24,602 nt of DNA from JBDREA01 sp043820265. Lineage in GTDB: Archaea; Altiarchaeota; Altiarchaeia; IMC4; JBDREA01. The position numbers and the translations under genes are program-made. How positions within the stretch are numbered: the first letter of the stretch is position 1; every line of letters begins with the position of its first letter. The notes beneath the pieces are model-generated. The model had not been told where the DNA came from and searched no databases. It worked only from the letters and a program-made list of their open reading frames with translations. Shown here piece after piece: positions 6,393 through 14,032 of the stretch. The DNA lies in the NCBI GenBank assembly GCA_043820265.1, contig JBDREA010000106.1, forward strand, positions 1 to 24,602, given 5' to 3'.

Positions 6393-6764
6393 CTATTTTT
6401 TAATCTTTTGCACCCAAAGTTTTTTTCTGATTTGAAGCATTGTGCTATTGCCTTTTAATTCGGAACAACTGAAGCATAGGAGTTGGAGGTTTTCTATGTT
6501 GTCTTTGCCTCCATGAGATATAGGTTTTCTGCGGCCTATTCCAAGGTCTCGACGATTGCAGCGATTTCCGCAGAGACTGCATTTCTTACTTCTGCGGAAG
6601 ATGTGTTCCTTGATGAGATCTATTATTTTGCCCTTGGGTGTGGCGGGATCTGCTTTGAGCGTTTCGATTAGGTTTTCGTCTAGGGGTTCGATAAGCCTGA
6701 ATTCAGGGAATACTTTTGGTCTGTGATAGTGTGCCGTTTTTCGTTCACTGTTATGCATATTCAT
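6393..6764 (-). CDS. HNH-nuclease-like zinc protein, catalytic His apparently lost
   Basis: A 123-aa protein whose C-terminal half has the zinc frame of HNH endonucleases: CSLC at 62-65 and CFSC at 97-100 around PISHGGKDNIENLQLL. The usual pattern before the Pro is D-H-I-x-P. Here it reads GRRKPIS, so the metal-binding His aligns with Arg78 and the preceding Asp with Gly77. The fold is probably kept, but nuclease activity is doubtful. The N-terminal 55 residues are unrecognised (HYHRPKVFPEF, EPLDENLIETLK). The ATG at 6764 is used; a TTG just upstream and an ATG at 6758 are alternatives. It lies 39 nt downstream of the helicase gene and may share its transcript. Confidence 0.7.
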   Translation of the reverse strand: MNMHNSERKTAHYHRPKVFPEFRLIEPLDENLIETLKADPATPKGKIIDLIKEHIFRRSKKCSLCGNRCNRRDLGIGRRKPISHGGKDNIENLQLLCFSCSELKGNSTMLQIRKKLWVQKIKK

Positions 6765-6803
6765 CAATCTTTTTCCGGCGGCTTTACCCGAGTATGCTTA
6801 GAA

Positions 6804-8108
6804 TTAGTAACGCCGTCTGTTATACCTGTTTTTTGGAATTTTTTTATTTGGTCCGTACGTTCTTGGTTTGCCCCCTTTCTGCTGGGGTTTCCGCATCCCC
6901 CTCGGTGGGCGTTTCGCAGCGCTTCCAGTGGCTGCTTGAGCCGTGTGGGAATGGAATGGATGGTCGTCTACAACAGTGATTGGCTTCTTTATTAACCTTT
7001 CAATATCCCTCAGGCAGTTTCGTTCCTGTGCTTCACATAAAGATATCGCAATACCTGAGGCACCTGCCCTTGCAGTGCGGCCGATTCTGTGTATGTAGAT
7101 TTCGGGCTCATCTGGTATCTCATAGTTGATTACGTGAGTTATGTCATCGACGTCTATGCCCCTTGCAGCTATGTCTGTGGCGACAAGCACCGGGGTGTGC
7201 CCAGAACGGAAACTAAGAAGTGCCTTCGTCCTTTCAGTCTGGCTTTTGTTCCCATGGATTGCTATGGCATGAATCTTGGCTTTGGAAAGGGTTAATGCGA
7301 CTCTGTCGGCCATGTGTTTGGTACGCGTGAAAATCAGCGTCCTCTCTGCACCGTGTTCGGTCATGATTTTTGTCAGAAGCTGAATTTTATTCTTACCATC
7401 GACGAACATCACCATCTGGTCTACGAGTTCCACAGTCGGAGACTCTGGAGTCACAGAGACCTTGATTGGGTTGGTGAGTATTGAGTCAGCCAATGAGACG
7501 ATTTCTTTAGGCATTGTCGCCGAGAAAAAGAGTGACTGCCGTTTGAGTGGAAGCAATGCAATAATCTTTCTGATATCTCTGATGAATCCCATGTCAAGCA
7601 TCCGGTCAGCCTCGTCCAAAACAAATATTTCTACTCCGTCAAGTTTTATGTGTCCCTGGTCTATGAGGTCTAATAGCCTGCCGGGTGTGGCGATTAGCAC
7701 GTCCACGCCCCGAGCCATCTTATATACTTGTTTACCCTGCTTCACGCCTCCGAATACAACTGCCTGGCTCTGATGCATGTACCTGCCGTATGTGCGGAAG
7801 CTCTCTCCTATTTGGGCGGCCAACTCCCGTGTTGGAGTTAAAACGAGAACCCTTGTATGCCGGGCTTTAGGTTGCCTTTTTGTTTCAGCCAACTGTTGCA
7901 TAATGGGTACCGCAAACGCCGCAGTCTTTCCAGTGCCCGTCTGAGCGCAGCCAATGATGTCGCGGCCAATGAGTATGGGGGGTATTGTTTCCACCTGAAT
8001 CTGGGTCGGCTTCTCATATAACTCATCCCTAAGCGCCCGCTTTAATGGCTCAATGAGGTTCAAACCCTCAAAAGAATTTGTTTCCACATCCCTAGGATAC
8101 ACGTTCAC
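6804..8108 (-). CDS. DEAD-box ATP-dependent RNA helicase (RhlE/CshA-like)
   Basis: A 434-aa DEAD-box helicase that unwinds or remodels RNA using ATP. All motifs are present: Q motif around 13-38, motif I AQTGTGKT (55-62), Ia PTRELAAQI, Ib TPGRLLD (141-147), II DEAD (165-168), III SAT (196-198), IV IFTRT (259-263), V ATDIAARGIDV (310-320) and VI HRIGRTARAG (340-349). The last 45 residues are a basic Arg/Lys/Gly/Pro-rich tail ending NRYNRRRY, typical of RNA-binding tails. The first candidate start is GTG at 8108; GTG at 8087 is also plausible, because TATA-like sequence lies 8110-8130 and the helicase core starts soon after. Likely cytosolic, in RNA folding, ribosome assembly or cold response. 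Confidence 0.95.
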   Translation of the reverse strand: MNVYPRDVETNSFEGLNLIEPLKRALRDELYEKPTQIQVETIPPILIGRDIIGCAQTGTGKTAAFAVPIMQQLAETKRQPKARHTRVLVLTPTRELAAQIGESFRTYGRYMHQSQAVVFGGVKQGKQVYKMARGVDVLIATPGRLLDLIDQGHIKLDGVEIFVLDEADRMLDMGFIRDIRKIIALLPLKRQSLFFSATMPKEIVSLADSILTNPIKVSVTPESPTVELVDQMVMFVDGKNKIQLLTKIMTEHGAERTLIFTRTKHMADRVALTLSKAKIHAIAIHGNKSQTERTKALLSFRSGHTPVLVATDIAARGIDVDDITHVINYEIPDEPEIYIHRIGRTARAGASGIAISLCEAQERNCLRDIERLIKKPITVVDDHPFHSHTAQAATGSAAKRPPRGMRKPQQKGGKPRTYGPNKKIPKNRYNRRRY

Positions 8109-8326
8109 CGAATATATACTGATTTAAAAATCCTAATGAATTATGGCCTAAAGCCTATCATCGGTAATGTGGGTTTGGGGCCATCGATAAGAGACTGACG
8201 CATACAAAACAAACATAGAATGTTTTAAGTTACCCCGTCGGGCTCACATCATTTTAATCTCTATGCCAAGAACAATTATGATTGGTTTAAAGTCCTTATT
8301 GAATTGGATTTTAAACCTTTTTCCCA

Positions 8327-8386
8327 TTTATATAAATGGTGGTATAGTTGATTGAGATTTTTATTGATTGATTAATGGGAGGTGAT
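8327..8386 (+). promoter_or_regulatory. Promoter and ribosome site of mscL
   Basis: A TATA box TTTATATAAA at 8327-8336 predicts a transcription start near 8357. A near-perfect ribosome site GGGAGGTGAT at 8377-8386 lies 5 nt before the ATG at 8392. The 283-nt gap between the divergent helicase and mscL genes holds the two promoters and no further gene that I can see; two imperfect ATTGG-TTTAAA motifs lie at about 8280-8317. Confidence 0.7.
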
Positions 8387-8391
8387 TTAAA

Positions 8392-8814
8392 ATGGGTTTT
8401 ATACAGGAGTTTAAGGAATTTGCGGTTCGAGGAAACGTGATCGATATGGCGGTTGGTATCGTCATAGGGGGGGCTTTTGGAAAGATCGTTAGTTCCTTTG
8501 TAAAGGACGTCTTGATACCGCCTATTGGGATGCTTATGGGTGGCGTGGATTTTGCGAACTTGTTTATCGATCTTTCAGGCAAGGGATTTGAATCAGTGGC
8601 TGCAGCGACCGAAGCTGGTGCCCCGGTAATCGCCTATGGATTGTTCATAAACACAATAATTGATTTTGTCATCATCGCCCTGGCAATCTTTGTGGTCATA
8701 CAGCAGATAAACAGGCTAAAGAAGAAGGAGGAAGAGAAACCTTCCGAACCACCCAAGCCCACAAAAGAGGAAGAGTTGCTTACCGAAATCAGAGACCTCC
8801 TAAAAAAGAAATAA
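8392..8814 (+). CDS. mscL: Large-conductance mechanosensitive channel MscL
   Basis: A 140-aa MscL, the membrane-tension-gated pore that releases solutes on osmotic downshock. The N-terminal amphipathic helix MGFIQEFKEFAVRGN is followed by TM1 with AVGIVIGGAFGKIVSSFVKD (20-39) and the conserved DVLIPPIGML (39-48). A short extracellular loop leads to TM2 at about 78-103 (YGLFINTIIDFVIIALAIF), then a linker rich in Glu, Lys and Pro and a C-terminal helix EEELLTEIRDLLKKK. Length and layout match the bacterial and archaeal family. It has its own TATA box, ribosome site and terminator, so it is probably monocistronic. Confidence 0.96.
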   Translation: MGFIQEFKEFAVRGNVIDMAVGIVIGGAFGKIVSSFVKDVLIPPIGMLMGGVDFANLFIDLSGKGFESVAAATEAGAPVIAYGLFINTIIDFVIIALAIFVVIQQINRLKKKEEEKPSEPPKPTKEEELLTEIRDLLKKK

Positions 8815-8831
8815 GGACACCTTCGATTAAC

Positions 8832-8891
8832 AAGGAGGAAGATTATTCAAGGAATCTCTCCTTACCCTTTTTTCTTTTTATTTTTTTTAAA
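8832..8891 (+). terminator. Terminator after mscL
   Basis: AAGGAG (8832-8837) pairs with CTCCTT (8858-8863), and GATT/AATC can pair inside the loop. A long T-rich run (about 8867-8890) follows. Stem plus T-tract 20-75 nt after the mscL stop supports termination, and archaeal termination needs mainly the T-tract. Confidence 0.6.
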
Positions 8892-8985
8892 TAGTATGTC
8901 CTAGTGGTTTCAGAATGTTGGACTTGATGGTTAGTTGGTGCCTGACCCTACTGCTATCTTTTAAATTTTACCTTTAGTAAAAAAC

Positions 8986-9165
8986 TCATTTCATGTTTCT
9001 AATCCTCCTTTGCACTCTGAGATAATTGACGACTGCTAAGATCAAAAAAATCCAGCCAGCATTGTCGCCTTTCAGCCAAAGAAGATAATAACCATAACCG
9101 AGTAGGAATGCACCCAACAAACCGGCGGTCAAAAAATAACGTCTGCTTAAACCCTCATTTGCCAT
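8986..9165 (-). CDS. Small 59-aa membrane protein, unknown function
   Basis: An open frame from ATG 9165 to TGA 8988-8986. After MANEGLSRRY come two hydrophobic stretches, about 11-31 (FLTAGLLGAFLLGYGYYLLW) and 37-50 (GWIFLILAVVNYL), joined by a short LKGDNA turn, then a basic tail VQRRIRNMK. This reads as a two-helix hairpin, with positive charges at both ends favouring a cytoplasmic location for both termini. No ribosome site is visible, so it may be leaderless or poorly expressed. It is divergent from the lipoprotein gene at 9240, with 74 nt between starts. Function unknown. Confidence 0.55.
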   Translation of the reverse strand: MANEGLSRRYFLTAGLLGAFLLGYGYYLLWLKGDNAGWIFLILAVVNYLRVQRRIRNMK

Positions 9166-9208
9166 GATAACACAAAAAAATTAGAAACACAAAAATAAGA
9201 AAATAAAC

Positions 9209-9218
9209 GGTTTTTAAT
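9209..9218 (+). promoter_or_regulatory. TATA-like box for the lipoprotein gene
   Basis: GGTTTTTAAT is centred about 26 bp before the ATG at 9240. With no ribosome site present, this suggests a leaderless transcript. Confidence 0.45.
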
Positions 9219-9239
9219 CTGCTATCCCAATCTTCAAAC

Positions 9240-9737
9240 ATGGGAAGAGAGGTTTTTGTCTTGGGATTGGTATTGATAATATCAATTTCTGGCTGCTTTG
9301 GGGGCAAGCCTGCGGCGCAACCTGCTCCCACAACCTCAGTTGTCACGGTTTCTACGAGTCCTCCCACTTCGACTTCGACGTCTACGACCTTAACTCCCGA
9401 CGAAGTCACCGCCGAACGCGTTAAGGCTGTCGCCGAACGAATGAAACTCGACCGAATCGAAGGAGGAGCCAAAACAGACGTAGCCATAGTCGGCGAACAA
9501 AAAACCTACCACTTCACCGTAGTCTGGCAAAACAAAGAGTTTTCCGTTGTCGCAGGAGTCGACAACGAATCCTACATGACCCAAACACTCAAACTCAAAG
9601 ACTTCGAAACCCTCGAAAAAAGCAAAAACGTCTGTGCCGCCCTAAACAATCTAAGAAAAATCGGAGCAGTCAAAACCGAAGTAACCAACCTCAACGCAGT
9701 CCATAAACTCTCAGTCTTCCAACACTGTATCGCTTAA
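9240..9737 (+). CDS. Putative secreted lipoprotein
   Basis: A 165-aa protein. Residues 1-18 form a signal peptide ending in a lipobox (SISGC) with Cys19 as the probable lipidated residue. A Ser/Thr/Pro-rich linker follows at about 23-52 (many TST and STS units, possibly glycosylated), then a compact domain of about 110 residues. That domain begins with a charged helix (DEVTAERVKAVAERMKLD) and continues with beta-like sequence (YHFTVVWQNKEFSVVAGVD), with Cys in KNVCAAL and FQHCIA that could form a disulfide. The domain is unrecognised. Expected to be anchored on the outer face of the membrane. The TATA box 26 bp upstream suggests its own leaderless transcript. It lies ahead of the zinc-ribbon cluster, but 212 nt separate them. 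Confidence 0.7.
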   Translation: MGREVFVLGLVLIISISGCFGGKPAAQPAPTTSVVTVSTSPPTSTSTSTTLTPDEVTAERVKAVAERMKLDRIEGGAKTDVAIVGEQKTYHFTVVWQNKEFSVVAGVDNESYMTQTLKLKDFETLEKSKNVCAALNNLRKIGAVKTEVTNLNAVHKLSVFQHCIA

Positions 9738-9949
9738 AAAAAGGAAAAAACGACACGCCCACAAAACCTATAAAATCATAGTAGCTAAGACCCTCAACCT
9801 CGGAAACAGAAAGACTCCTAAAAGCCATAAAATAACAATATAACAAATAAAAAAACCCACAACAAGAGAAAAGAATAGAAAGAAGAGGGAGGATGGGTTT
9901 GAAAAAAGTATAACTGTCTTTTATTTTTTGTTTTGTAATTGTTTGGTTG

Positions 9950-11974
9950 ATGGCTGTGTTAGATTATAACCAGGGGTTTAAGGGGGTTGTGTTTTTTCTT
10001 TGTATTGTAATTGTATCATTCGTATTTTCAGGTTTTGCAATAGCTCAGCAAGATTGTGCTCTTGGCCATGAGTGGAGCAGGCGTGTGGTAGGCTGCATTC
10101 AATCCAACTGCGACGATATCTCCCACGCCTTTCAGAACTATGTTCTCCACTGCGTCTGTTATGACTGCGGTGAAAGGGGTTGCACCGGCGACATCGAGTT
10201 TTCGAAGGGCTGCCATCGCTCCCTTGACTACAAAAGCTGTCCAGGCTGCCTCTACGCTTGCATTAGTCCTGACGGGATGTGTCCCGGGGAAAAACCCACC
10301 CAGAAATTCTGCGATGACTACTGTGTCAGCTACCACGGACCCCACGAGATCGGCGAACCAGAAGAGGGCAGCTGCGACTGCGAATGCGAGGAAGGATACA
10401 CTGAAAACGAAAATCTACTGTGTATTCCAACACCGGTAACTTGCACGACTTATTGCAATGAATACCATGGAACAGACAAAGCCCATGGAGAACAAGCAGT
10501 CGGAACGCCCTCGGGAGTCGACTGCGACTGTGAGTGTGCGAAGGGATACGCCCCCGATGAAAGTCTCACATGTCAAAAGGTTAGCTGCGAAGAGGAGTGC
10601 AAAAAGAAGTTGGGGGAAGGAGGAATTCCAACTGGAACCCATCCTGAATGTGGTTGCAAGTGCGATAAAAAATACGAAATATTCTGGACTAATCCTGACG
10701 GAAAGGGGAAGAAGAAAGTCTGCATCGAAAAAACATGCCCTGATGAAAATGCAAAAATAGATGAAACAACAGGTGAATGTGTTTGTCCTGAACCAAAATT
10801 TGAAAAGAAGCCTTGGGAGGGTATCTGTATTGAAAAACGAGAAGAGAATCCGACATGCGGAGACAAATACTGTGACTATGATGGCAGAAGAGGAGAAGAG
10901 GAAAACTGTCAGACCTGCGTTGCTGACTGCTTTTGTGAGGGTCAAGAAATATGCGCTCCGGATATGGGTTTAATCCGCGAAGGAGGATGCATCAAATCAG
11001 CTGCAGAGATAATCGATATCGGATGCTTTCGTGGAACTTATCCACCACAAGTTGCAATCAAACGGTTTGCGTCTGGAAGACTGGTCGAGGGAAAAAGGGG
11101 AACAAAGCTTGTCAAGGGAGATTTACTTTCTCTAAGTGCACCTTATAGGACAGGACTTTGCACTTATGCATACATCAACCTTAGATGGTCGGATGGGACC
11201 AGAGCCAAGATGATGCTTGGAGACGACACACTTGGGCAGTCGATAAATATCGGTGCCGACGCCGTCGAGAGCGGATGGCCCTCATATAAGGATACAGCAA
11301 AAGCAACTGGGGACACGCTTTGGAGTATCGCCACCAACTTCGGAAAGGCAACATGGTGGTCTGTCGCGGGATTTTTCAGCCCTAGCGCATCAATATCCCC
11401 CGGACTTATTCAAGTCTACGTTAAAAGCCACATCATCATCAACCAATCCCAGGGCCAGGTGACGATCTACACACTGGAGGGAGAACCGATCATAGGATAC
11501 CTTGGTAGGAACGTCACAGTCGATAAAGGAAAAAAGGTTTCAGTAACAAAAGAAGGCGTGGGTGACGCTGAAGATTTCCCACCGTTTGAGCCTGGCGACT
11601 GGTATTTGAAGATCCCCGATTGCCCCCCGGATGAGGAGCTTGTGGGTGATGAGTGTGTTTCCGAGAAAAAAAGGGGGGGTGAGGAGATTCGAGCCTTTAC
11701 AGAAGACATCCAAGTCAAAGATGATGGGGGATCAGGGTTGTGGCTTCTTCTTGGAGGGGGATTTATGCTGGCATTGATGGGTTTGGGTTTGATCATAGTG
11801 TTAATCATTGTTTTTGTAATCCTCAAAAGAATGAGAAAGGTGAGAAAGGAGGATCCACCGGTGACCGTGCAAGAAGTCCAAAAAAGTGCATCTCAAGGTA
11901 AATTCTGCACGGAATGCGGTGCCCCCCTAGACCGAGAATCCCTGTTTTGCACGGAATGCGGGGCAAAACAATGA
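9950..11974 (+). CDS. Cys-rich membrane-anchored surface protein with cytoplasmic zinc ribbon
   Basis: A 674-aa protein, unrecognised as a whole. A signal peptide covers about 1-33 (GVVFFLCIVIVSFVFSGFAIA). Residues about 35-330 are very Cys-rich, with EGF-like repeats of the type YCxxYHG...CDCECxxGY followed by weaker copies. Residues about 340-550 look like beta-sheet and resemble a FecR-type fold (RLVEGKRGTKLVKGDLLSL, later GRNVTVDKGKKVSV); this is tentative. One membrane helix at about 596-622 is followed by a basic stop and a linker, and the last 25 residues are a double-CxxC zinc ribbon ending FCTECGAKQ. The ribbon should therefore be cytoplasmic. The ATG at 9950 follows an in-frame TTG. 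The stop overlaps the next start as ATGA. Confidence 0.8.
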   Translation: MAVLDYNQGFKGVVFFLCIVIVSFVFSGFAIAQQDCALGHEWSRRVVGCIQSNCDDISHAFQNYVLHCVCYDCGERGCTGDIEFSKGCHRSLDYKSCPGCLYACISPDGMCPGEKPTQKFCDDYCVSYHGPHEIGEPEEGSCDCECEEGYTENENLLCIPTPVTCTTYCNEYHGTDKAHGEQAVGTPSGVDCDCECAKGYAPDESLTCQKVSCEEECKKKLGEGGIPTGTHPECGCKCDKKYEIFWTNPDGKGKKKVCIEKTCPDENAKIDETTGECVCPEPKFEKKPWEGICIEKREENPTCGDKYCDYDGRRGEEENCQTCVADCFCEGQEICAPDMGLIREGGCIKSAAEIIDIGCFRGTYPPQVAIKRFASGRLVEGKRGTKLVKGDLLSLSAPYRTGLCTYAYINLRWSDGTRAKMMLGDDTLGQSINIGADAVESGWPSYKDTAKATGDTLWSIATNFGKATWWSVAGFFSPSASISPGLIQVYVKSHIIINQSQGQVTIYTLEGEPIIGYLGRNVTVDKGKKVSVTKEGVGDAEDFPPFEPGDWYLKIPDCPPDEELVGDECVSEKKRGGEEIRAFTEDIQVKDDGGSGLWLLLGGGFMLALMGLGLIIVLIIVFVILKRMRKVRKEDPPVTVQEVQKSASQGKFCTECGAPLDRESLFCTECGAKQ

Positions 11975-13317
11975 AAATAAAAAAAGTTGTTTTATTGATA
12001 ACATGGATGATGGTGTTGAGCACATCCGTTCAGGGTGAATCGGTATCTGGGGAATACGGATCTCCCGGCGATGCCTATCTGCAATACTCAATCTCAGGCG
12101 CCGACTTCTCGGGTGACCCTGATGGGGCGCCGCCATGGGTGGGGGAGTTCATCGGCGAGCCGATAAGGTTGTCTGGGAAGATGATTGTCTCAAGAGGGGA
12201 GGGCACCGTCTCATATGTCACAATGAAGGCGAGCCTCGGCGACAAGTCCGTCTCCTGGCCTAAAGAGGGAGAGGATAGCAAGGTTGAGGGCAGGACAGTT
12301 GAACTTCCCTTTGACCTAACTTACACACCAGATCCTAGTTCTGAGTCCGTATCCGGTAATGTCCGGCTTGAGGTCTGCGGAGGAGTCTGTGGAGTCTACA
12401 ACATAAACATCCTTGTTAATACACCGAAGATTGTTGATACACCGAAGAAAGTAACCACGACAACACCCACGACTACAACCACAACGTTGCCTCCCTGCGA
12501 TGGTTCCGGGGATTCGGGCGCAAGGTTCAGCTGGATAAGCAAGGTAGTCGAAATCTTTCCAGACAGCGACCCGGATAGTATCACATCTGCAAAGACTCAC
12601 TCCGTCCTTAATGTATGCGACCACATCTTAACCGGCGAGGAGAGCAGCGCCCAGATAACCTTTGCCGATCTGAGCACCCTCATCATGCGGGAAGAGTCAG
12701 AGATTGTGATTGCTGCACCTCCGAGGGAAAAGGGCCGAATCGAGGTCTTAGCCGGAAGGCTTTGGATGAACATCCAAAAAGTTGCTGCAGGGGAACAAAT
12801 TGAGGTGAAGTCCAATTGGGCAACAGTTGGCATCAAAGGAACCACTATTGTCGTTGACGTCGATGAATCCGAAACCACGGTGAAAGTGATAGAGGGCACC
12901 GTAGAGTTTACGTCCCATGCGACCGGCGAATCAGTTGAAGTATCTTCAGGGCAGATGGCATCAGCAGACTCTCAGGGGCTTTCGGAAGTTGAGTCATTTA
13001 TCGCAGCAAGCGAGCAAGCCAGCTGGGAAGATATCCCAACCGGCGGTGGCGGCTGGAGCTGGATGCTGCTCGGTGTGGGAATAATCATCGTCCTCGCCAT
13101 CGGAGGCATAATCGGACTACTCGTCCTCTGGTTCATCATCAGAAAGATCAGAAAGAGGAAAGCGAACAAGAAAGAGGCGGCCGACGCCCCCGCATCCTCT
13201 AAGAAGGAGTTAGGCGCGGAATCTTCTTCAAAGAATAAAAGGTTCTGTACCGGTTGCGGTGTCGAGTTAGGGTCCGACACTCAGTTCTGCACCGAGTGCG
13301 GAACCAAGCAGGCATAG
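11971..13317 (+). CDS. FecR-domain membrane-anchored protein with cytoplasmic zinc ribbon
   Basis: A 448-aa protein with a signal peptide at 1-22, an extracellular beta-rich domain to about 155, and a Thr-rich linker (TTTTPTTTTTTLPP). A FecR-like domain spans about 180-340; its core is LTGEESSAQITFADLSTLIM, then RIEVLAGRLWMNIQK and WATVGIKGTTIVVDVDES. One membrane helix lies at about 362-391, followed by a basic stop, a linker, and a C-terminal double-CxxC ribbon (FCTGCG...FCTECGTKQ). In bacteria FecR passes outside signals inward to a sigma factor; archaea lack these, so any signalling here must use another partner. The ATG at 11971 overlaps the previous TGA (ATGA). An upstream start at 11914 would read the previous gene out of frame and give no signal peptide. 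Confidence 0.85.
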   Translation: MKIKKVVLLITWMMVLSTSVQGESVSGEYGSPGDAYLQYSISGADFSGDPDGAPPWVGEFIGEPIRLSGKMIVSRGEGTVSYVTMKASLGDKSVSWPKEGEDSKVEGRTVELPFDLTYTPDPSSESVSGNVRLEVCGGVCGVYNINILVNTPKIVDTPKKVTTTTPTTTTTTLPPCDGSGDSGARFSWISKVVEIFPDSDPDSITSAKTHSVLNVCDHILTGEESSAQITFADLSTLIMREESEIVIAAPPREKGRIEVLAGRLWMNIQKVAAGEQIEVKSNWATVGIKGTTIVVDVDESETTVKVIEGTVEFTSHATGESVEVSSGQMASADSQGLSEVESFIAASEQASWEDIPTGGGGWSWMLLGVGIIIVLAIGGIIGLLVLWFIIRKIRKRKANKKEAADAPASSKKELGAESSSKNKRFCTGCGVELGSDTQFCTECGTKQA

Positions 13318-13320
13318 ACG

Positions 13321-13983
13321 ATGGCAGCAGAATCAGTCGTCGCAGTCCTCCCCATCGTGCGCAGAAAGAAGGGGCTCTTCGGCCAAGAGACGTTCAATCT
13401 CGTCTTTACTCAGCAACGAATCATCTTCGCCCAGCTCACCAGCGACATGATAAAGGTGGAGGCGAAGCGCAAAAACGACGAGGCCAAGGCCGAGGGAAAG
13501 GGGTTCCTCTCCCGGATGGCGTCGAGCGCGTTTTCCGGCTACAGTCTCCACGAGCGTTATCCTGCAATGGCACCCGAAGACGTCCTTGCCGAGACCCCCG
13601 GCAACTTCTCACTCACCCCTGCAGATATTTCATCCTACAAAGTCAAGGGTGGCGGCACCTACTACGAAAACGACGGAACGGCTCGTTCCAAGCCAAACGA
13701 GCTCGAAATCAAGTCTTCACAGGGGAAACTGAAATTCCAGTTCGACCAGGGCAGCGTCAGCCAAAAAGAGGCCCGAACACTAATAGACACATTCCTCGCC
13801 CACGGCTTCCAATCCCCGACTCCTCAACAGGTTCCTCCCGCATCCAACCACTCCGACACTCCCCCAACGACAACAGATCCCACCCCCAAACTTACCCCAT
13901 CAGAAAAAAAATTCTGCTCATCCTGTGGAAACAAACTCACAACCGATGCCAACTTCTGCACCGAGTGTGGCGCAAAACAATAA
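13321..13983 (+). CDS. Soluble PH-like domain protein with C-terminal zinc ribbon
   Basis: A 220-aa protein without signal peptide or membrane helix. Residues about 5-150 look like a PH/GRAM-like domain, with an opening strand pattern VVAVLPIVRRKKGLF, FNLVFTQQRIIFAQLTSDM, a helical charged insert (KAEGKGFLSRMA), the element YPAMAPEDVLAETPGNF, and a closing helix QKEARTLIDTFLAHGF. A Pro/Thr-rich linker (about 163-194) leads to a double-CxxC ribbon at 198-220 (FCSSCG...FCTECGAKQ) matching those of its neighbours. It starts 3 nt after the FecR-gene stop, so it is co-translated with it. It is the only cytosolic member and could bridge the ribbons of the membrane proteins to the membrane surface (inference). 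Confidence 0.78.
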   Translation: MAAESVVAVLPIVRRKKGLFGQETFNLVFTQQRIIFAQLTSDMIKVEAKRKNDEAKAEGKGFLSRMASSAFSGYSLHERYPAMAPEDVLAETPGNFSLTPADISSYKVKGGGTYYENDGTARSKPNELEIKSSQGKLKFQFDQGSVSQKEARTLIDTFLAHGFQSPTPQQVPPASNHSDTPPTTTDPTPKLTPSEKKFCSSCGNKLTTDANFCTECGAKQ

Positions 13984-14005
13984 TCCTCCACCCAAATAAA
14001 CCAGT

Positions 14006-14016
14006 CTATATTAATA
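14006..14016 (+). promoter_or_regulatory. TATA-like box for the metalloprotease gene
   Basis: TCTATATTAATATG is centred about 24 bp before the ATG at 14033. No ribosome site is present, so the protease gene probably has its own leaderless transcript besides any read-through from the upstream operon, which ends 49 nt earlier. Confidence 0.5.
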
Positions 14017-14032
14017 TGTCTGGGGCAATAGA

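Noticed and set aside
10415..10945. A 176-codon open frame on the minus strand inside the Cys-rich surface protein gene
   Set aside because: Antisense shadow; the plus-strand protein has a signal peptide, ordered Cys repeats and a ribbon.
12460..12500. ACA/ACG-rich run considered as a microsatellite
   Set aside because: It encodes the Thr-rich linker of the FecR-domain protein, with varied codons; similar linkers occur in the lipoprotein and the beta-sandwich protein.
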